Source: Desulfobulbus propionicus
GTDB taxonomy: Bacteria > Desulfobacterota > Desulfobulbia > Desulfobulbales > Desulfobulbaceae
Length of the DNA stretch: 38,831 nt
Reading direction: 5' to 3'
NCBI GenBank assembly: GCA_002747135.1
Contig: PDTE01000005.1
Coordinates: forward strand, 1-38,831
Shown: piece after piece, positions 35,772 through 38,831 of the stretch
How the letters are laid out: the number at the start of each line of letters is the position of its first letter
Position numbering within the stretch: position 1 is the stretch's first letter
Program-made: the position numbers and the translations under genes
The notes under the pieces: generated by a model
Told to the model about the DNA's origin: nothing
The model's database searches: none
The model's input: only the letters and a program-made list of their open reading frames with translations

Positions 35772-35923
35772 TAGTGTCCTGTCAACGATGAAATGTCAGG
35801 ATATTGCGCCGGATTTTTCTTGTCCTTATGCAGCCTTGTCCTGTGTTGCATAGTAGTGCTATGTGACACAGGGCAAGGCTGCATAAGGGCTGAAAAAGAC
35901 AAGCAGGATACGACAGAGCAGCG
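35772..35923 (+). mobile_element. F2 element missing its right terminus
   Basis: Starts TA then GTGTCCTGTCAACGATG, with the full central hairpin (CTTATGCAGCCTTGTCCTGT against ACACAGGGCAAGGCTGCATA). It stops after GACAGAGCAGCG at 35923, where F3-like sequence begins. Confidence 0.75.
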
Positions 35924-36011
35924 GATTTGAAAAGAAACATATAAAAACAGATGGATGTGATATCCGTAAGCTGTCTCAAATTTCGCCAAAATGTTCATGT
36001 GAAATCCGGGG
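35924..36011 (+). repeat. F3 element fragment joined to F2
   Basis: The interior GAAACATATAAAAACAGATG, then GGATGTGATATCCGTAAGC, and the right end AAAATGTTCATGTGAAATCC match F3. The left end is replaced by the F2 junction. Confidence 0.6.
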
Positions 36012-36028
36012 TAACCGGTTTGAGATCG

Positions 36029-36094
36029 TGCCTGCCCAACTCTGGGCGGCTTGAAGCAACTGGAACCAGAGTGATACATGCCTGTGAATTGTTA
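36029..36094 (+). repeat. F1 right-half fragment
   Basis: GCCCAACTCTGGGCGGCTTG, AAGCAACTGGAACCAGAGTG and ACATGCCTGTGAATTGTTAT correspond to the right half of F1, decayed. It lies just left of a complete copy. Confidence 0.55.
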
Positions 36095-36109
36095 TATTCA
36101 AAGATACCC

Positions 36110-36267
36110 GTAACTGCTCTCAGGTCACCTGTCTTCGGGCGATCATGACCTGTCGCATAGAGGGACTATAGCTGCCAATCGCGCTTACCCGAATCTGGGC
36201 AGCCTGAAAGCAGTTACAGGCGTAAAGCTAGTAAAATAAAGAGGTTGCATGTCTTGTGAGTAGTTAC
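36110..36267 (+). mobile_element. F1 element, full-length reference copy (158 bp)
   Basis: Starts GTAACTGCTCTCAGGTCACC and ends TTGTGAGTAGTTAC. An inner end CCTGAAAGCAGTTAC closes at 36217, making a 108-bp inner inverted unit plus a 50-bp right arm. Flanks AGATACCC and GGGTACCC agree in six of eight bases, consistent with a decayed target duplication. Confidence 0.85.
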
Positions 36268-36299
36268 GGGTACCCTAAATTTAAAAAATGAGGCATTAC

Positions 36300-37316
36300 A
36301 TGACAAAAAATAGTCTTCCAGCATTTATCAGGGCTCTGCAGGAGCCAATGAAATATCCTCATCCGGTTAAAGATGTCAGTCTGGTGCAGACCCATATTTC
36401 CTATGTGCTCTTAGCCGGGGATTTTGTCTATAAGTTTAAAAAGCCGGTGGATTTTGGTTTTCTTGATTTCTCAGAGCTGGAAAAACGAAAGAGTTGCTGC
36501 CAGCGGGAACTCGTCTTGAACAGGAGACTCTGTCCAGACATCTATCTTGATCTTGTTCAGGTAACTGAGCTTGACGGGCAATTTGCTTTAAACGGAGAAG
36601 GAGCTGTGATTGAGTATGGTGTGCGCATGGCCAGAATGCCGGAAGAGAGAATGATGGGAAAGGTAATTCGTGCAGGCCAGCTTACTCTGGATCAGCTTGA
36701 CCGCCTTGTTGACGTGCTGATTCCTTTTTATCAAAAAGCTCAAGGAGGAAAGGAAATAGACAGCTTTGGCAGGGCTGAGGCTGTGTCTGTAAACGTGCTG
36801 GAAAATTTTGAGCAGACAGAGAGTTTTGTCGGTCAGGAGGAATTACCCAGGGAAAGATATGAGACAATAGTCAGCTATGCGCAAAAAATGTTGTCTGATA
36901 AAGAGCTTTTTGACCGACGGGTCAACGAAGGCAGAATACGCGACTGTCATGGTGACCTGTACTCAGCCAATATATGTCTTGCAGACAAGGTGTACATTTA
37001 CGACTGTATTGAGTTTAATGATCGATTCCGCTACAGCGATATAGCCAGTGATGTCGCTTTTCTGGCTATGGATCTTGATTTCCATGGGCTTGAGCCTTTT
37101 TCTCGCAGGTTTATTGAACGCTTCTGTGACGCTTCAGAAGATCCAGGACTACTGGATGTACTTGACTTCTATAAGTGTTACCGAGCCTATGTTCGTGGTA
37201 AAATCGGGCTTTTTACAGCAGGTGATCCTGCCGTGGCAGAAGAGGTGCGCAAGGCATGCCTGACCGATTCTGCCAGGTACTTCCAGCTGGCAGAACAATA
37301 CGCTGTCTTCAGATAA
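36300..37316 (+). CDS. Aminoglycoside-phosphotransferase-like kinase (COG2187 type)
   Basis: This protein-kinase-fold phosphotransferase has 338 residues. The ATG at 36300 is favoured because TGAGG lies 6-7 bases before it. An ATG at 36288 would add four residues but has no ribosome-binding site. The N-lobe includes VLLAGDFVYKFKKPVDFGFLD with the ATP lysine. The catalytic motif CHGDLYSANI has His217 and Asp219, and the metal-binding YDCIEFND has Asp235. The family is often fused to a C-terminal P-loop kinase. Here the partner is the next gene, 15 bases downstream. The substrate is unknown, and resistance should not be assumed. Confidence 0.85.
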   Translation: MTKNSLPAFIRALQEPMKYPHPVKDVSLVQTHISYVLLAGDFVYKFKKPVDFGFLDFSELEKRKSCCQRELVLNRRLCPDIYLDLVQVTELDGQFALNGEGAVIEYGVRMARMPEERMMGKVIRAGQLTLDQLDRLVDVLIPFYQKAQGGKEIDSFGRAEAVSVNVLENFEQTESFVGQEELPRERYETIVSYAQKMLSDKELFDRRVNEGRIRDCHGDLYSANICLADKVYIYDCIEFNDRFRYSDIASDVAFLAMDLDFHGLEPFSRRFIERFCDASEDPGLLDVLDFYKCYRAYVRGKIGLFTAGDPAVAEEVRKACLTDSARYFQLAEQYAVFR

Positions 37317-37331
37317 TGCAGGTAAAAAGCG

Positions 37332-37916
37332 ATGCAGAAAACCGATCTATCATTACCTGGCCTGCTTGTTTTTTTTGGGCTGACAGCTTCCGGAAAATCG
37401 ACCTTGGCACAGGCCTGTGCCAAGGTCCATGAACTGCCATATTACAACACAGACAGAGTACGAAAAGAGCTGGCTGGCCTGTCCCCATCTACCCGTCGCC
37501 CTGACGGGATTAATCAGGGGATTTATACTGCTGAGCTGACCCGAAAGACTTACCGGACTATGCTTGGGGGTGCCATGGCTGATATTCATAACGGACATTC
37601 ATGTGTTGTGCTTGACGGATCATACAGTTCGGGTGAGCAGCGAGAAGAGGTAGTTGCCCTGGCATCTTCTCTGTCGATACAACCTGTTTTTGTTTTTTGC
37701 GTTTGTTCCGAAGAGGAGGTAAGGCGCAGGTTGCAGTTAAGGGCAAAGGATACGGAGGCTGTGTCTGATGGACGCTGGGAGATTTATCTGCATCAGCTTA
37801 AGTCTTTTGACATACCAAAAAGCATTGCCGGTGCCAGGCTGATTCAAGTGAACACAGAGCAGGAGATCGAAAGTCTGCTGACTACCCTGGAGAATCTTTT
37901 GAATAATACGGCCTGA
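37332..37916 (+). CDS. AAA/P-loop kinase-like protein (COG0645 type), partner of the preceding gene
   Basis: The 194-residue P-loop NTPase has Walker A GLTASGKST at 16-24, a lid-like YNTDRVRKELAGLSP segment, the acidic VVLDGSYSS motif, and CSEEEVRRRLQLR resembling a nucleoside-kinase lid. In many bacteria this domain is the C-terminal half of one protein with the preceding phosphotransferase-like domain. Here they are two adjacent open frames with a clean stop and a new ATG. Joint action is likely but the reaction is unknown. Confidence 0.85.
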   Translation: MQKTDLSLPGLLVFFGLTASGKSTLAQACAKVHELPYYNTDRVRKELAGLSPSTRRPDGINQGIYTAELTRKTYRTMLGGAMADIHNGHSCVVLDGSYSSGEQREEVVALASSLSIQPVFVFCVCSEEEVRRRLQLRAKDTEAVSDGRWEIYLHQLKSFDIPKSIAGARLIQVNTEQEIESLLTTLENLLNNTA

Positions 37917-37918
37917 CC

Positions 37919-38010
37919 AGCATGGCTGGAATAGGTTTGCCAGCTACCAGCGAACCATGAAAGCTCGTCACTTCGGCAAGGGGTGGGTATCACTTCCACC
38001 GAGAGACTTT
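37919..38010 (+). repeat. F6 segment, copy 2
   Basis: Contains CGAACCATGAAAGCTCGTCA, then CTTCGGCAAG and CACTTCCACCGAGAGACTT, matching the reverse complement of 35562-35655. It lies directly after the P-loop kinase gene. Confidence 0.5.
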
Positions 38011-38031
38011 CGGATAAAAGTCACCACTTTT

Positions 38032-38086
38032 CGGGCGACCTGAAAGCAGGGGAAACCAAGGTGGTACATGCCCTATGAGTAGTTAA
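38032..38086 (+). repeat. F1 right-half fragment
   Basis: GGGCGACCTGAAAGCAGGGG, AAACCAAGGTGGTACATGCC and CTATGAGTAGTTA match the right half of F1. It lies upstream of the broken mazF gene. Confidence 0.6.
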
Positions 38087-38140
38087 ACCTTCCCCAAAGG
38101 TAGAAAGTTTTTGAAAATTGCCATGGTATGATTTAAATGA

Positions 38141-38616
38141 GTGGCCAGAATACTAAAAGGTGATATCTTGGCTGACCTTAACCCTACAGTAGGACATGAA
38201 CGGCTGGGTTACGGCCTGTCCTTATATTAAGCCACGAAGGTAACTACTCACTGGGTGTGTAACTCTCTGATTTTACATACCTCAAATTTGTAACTGCTCT
38301 CAGGTTGCCCATATTTGGACAAGCACGATTGGCAGCTATAGCCCCTCTATGCGGCGGGTCGTGATCGTTCAAAGAGGGGTGACCTGTAGTTACCCACGAA
38401 GTATTTAATAAAAATTCTGGTACTGTTATTGCCGTCGCCATCACAAGCCAGCCACAGCGTGCTGGTTTTCCACTGACGCTTGGGCTTGAAGAAACAAAAC
38501 TTCCCAAAAAATCCTGGGTAAAAATAAGTCAAATCCGAACACTATCTGTAAAACGTTTGCGGAAAAAGCTTGGCAACGTTTTTAACGTGACGGAAGCCAG
38601 AACAGAGGAATGGTAA
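38141..38616 (+). pseudogene. mazF/pemK-type toxin gene, disrupted
   Basis: Three pieces of a MazF/PemK-family endoribonuclease toxin are readable. From a GTG at 38141 the frame gives KGDILADLNPTVGHERLG. After a one-base frameshift, 38212-38239 gives RPVLILSHE. An F1 element then interrupts at 38240. From 38401 the frame resumes VFNKNSGTVIAVAITSQ, then RAGFPLTLGLEE and KSWVKISQIRTLSVKRL, to a TAA at 38614-38616. The last residues (NVFNVTEARTEEW) are not family-like and probably come from the adjoining intron fragment. Just upstream, a frame ending DLNEWPEY and stop at 38154 could be an antitoxin tail. The toxin cannot be functional. Confidence 0.85.
38240..38393 (-). mobile_element. F1 element inserted in the mazF gene, exact 8-bp target duplication
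   Basis: 154 bp from GTAACTACTCACTGGG to GACCTGTAGTTAC. It is flanked by CCACGAAG at 38232-38239 and CCACGAAG at 38394-38401. Removing the element and one copy of CCACGAAG restores the uninterrupted toxin reading LSHEVFNKNSG, which proves insertion into a pre-existing gene. It closely resembles the copies at 13524 and 14355. Confidence 0.95.
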
Positions 38617-38831
38617 AGGCGAGATTCCCGAGGGGCTGCCGGGGTCCGAGAGTGTGGCATGCAATGAGAGAAGTATCATGAACCTGGGAGGCCCTTTTAC
38701 CTCCTTTTGTAAAGGTAAGATGTATCAACCACAAGAAGAGCATCTGAAGGGTAAAAGGGAGTCAGATCATTCCATAGTACTCTGAGACGGTAGGGCCGAT
38801 CACATGGGGAAGGGAATGACGGTATTATGTA
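38585..38831 (+). mobile_element. Probable group II intron fragment (cut by window end)
   Basis: The segment resembles the stretch before and at the start of the reverse-transcriptase frame in bacterial group II introns. The translated block from about 38642 includes NERSIMNLGGPFTSF, then GKRESDHSIVL, a TGA, and DGRADHMGKGMTVLC. ESD-IVL-DGR-DHMGKG is a pattern I recall from intron-encoded protein N-termini. The 5' end of the intron (GTGYG) is not seen, so it is probably truncated where it meets mazF. The reverse-transcriptase core would lie beyond the window. Confidence 0.5.

Noticed and set aside
35771..36079. Open frames of about 65-110 codons in the region upstream of the phosphotransferase-like gene
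   Set aside because: They consist of F2 and F3 repeat sequence and recur with the repeats.
36110..36267. Integron attC sites as an explanation for the GTAAC/GTTAC ends
   Set aside because: GTAAC and GTTAC resemble integron core sites only superficially. The 8-bp target duplications and the reconstructed empty site in mazF show transposition, and there is no cassette array or integrase.
36300..37316. Aminoglycoside resistance gene
   Set aside because: The fold is shared, but the sequence belongs to the COG2187-type group usually paired with a P-loop kinase, and nothing in the context suggests antibiotic resistance.
38770..38800. In-frame TGA in the intron-like frame read as selenocysteine
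   Set aside because: SelB is present in the genome, but no SECIS-like hairpin is evident after this codon and group II intron proteins are not selenoproteins. Decay is simpler.

Overview
The window looks like chromosome of a Gram-negative, sulfate-respiring bacterium of the Desulfobacterota (former Deltaproteobacteria). A Desulfobulbales-type relative is my guess, not proven. The main evidence is a dsrA-dsrB-dsrD cluster for dissimilatory sulfite reductase, together with a fused secDF, a Mrp/ApbC ATPase, SelB and an RND efflux pair. There is no phage, plasmid or CRISPR signature.

Layout. On the minus strand, 125-5965 carries tRNA-Leu(UAG) and a tight tig-clpP-clpX-lon protein-quality-control operon. 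At 6125-10849 is an RND efflux adaptor and permease pair. At 11072-13346 are a membrane J-domain protein and FtsY. The plus strand then carries a Mrp ATPase (14550), a metallo-beta-lactamase-fold hydrolase and SelB (15838-18427), rpe and pgi (18952-21225), dsrA, dsrB and dsrD (21584-24564), birA and kdsD (24774-26610). Next come a minus-strand membrane protein with an N-terminal ubiquitin-conjugating-enzyme-like domain (26801-29233), a DUF4388-type protein, and a HAD hydrolase. The minus-strand group secDF, YkgJ-type protein, HD-domain protein follows (31415-35432). A split aminoglycoside-phosphotransferase-like/P-loop kinase pair sits at 36300-37916. The right end is a wrecked mazF-type toxin gene next to a group II intron fragment.

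The unusual feature is the intergenic DNA. Nearly every gap longer than 150 bases is filled by short non-coding elements with inverted ends. I sort them into families. F1 is about 154-158 bp with GTAAC...GTTAC ends. F5 is 184 bp with GTAACC...GGTTAC-type ends. F2 is about 162 bp with TA-flanked GTGTCCTGTCAACG ends. F3 is about 90-111 bp with CCGGATTTCTCATGAACA-type ends. F4 is 107 bp and seen once. F6 is a shared segment of about 90 bp with no recognised ends. F1 and F5 copies are flanked by exact 8-bp target duplications: TATAACGT at 14347/14513, CCACGAAG at 38232/38394 and GGTCTGGG at 31194/31386. They therefore moved by transposition. GTAA ends with 8-bp duplications match what is known of IS66-family insertion sequences, so I infer IS66-mobilised MITEs.

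These elements have reshaped gene ends. F2 completes the stop codon of the efflux adaptor gene, F3 encodes the last residues and stop of FtsY, and F1 supplies the ribosome-binding site and GTG start of the HAD gene. F1 also sits between dsrB and dsrD and inside the mazF gene. Repeat families, promoters and terminators were all identified by eye, without database searches.
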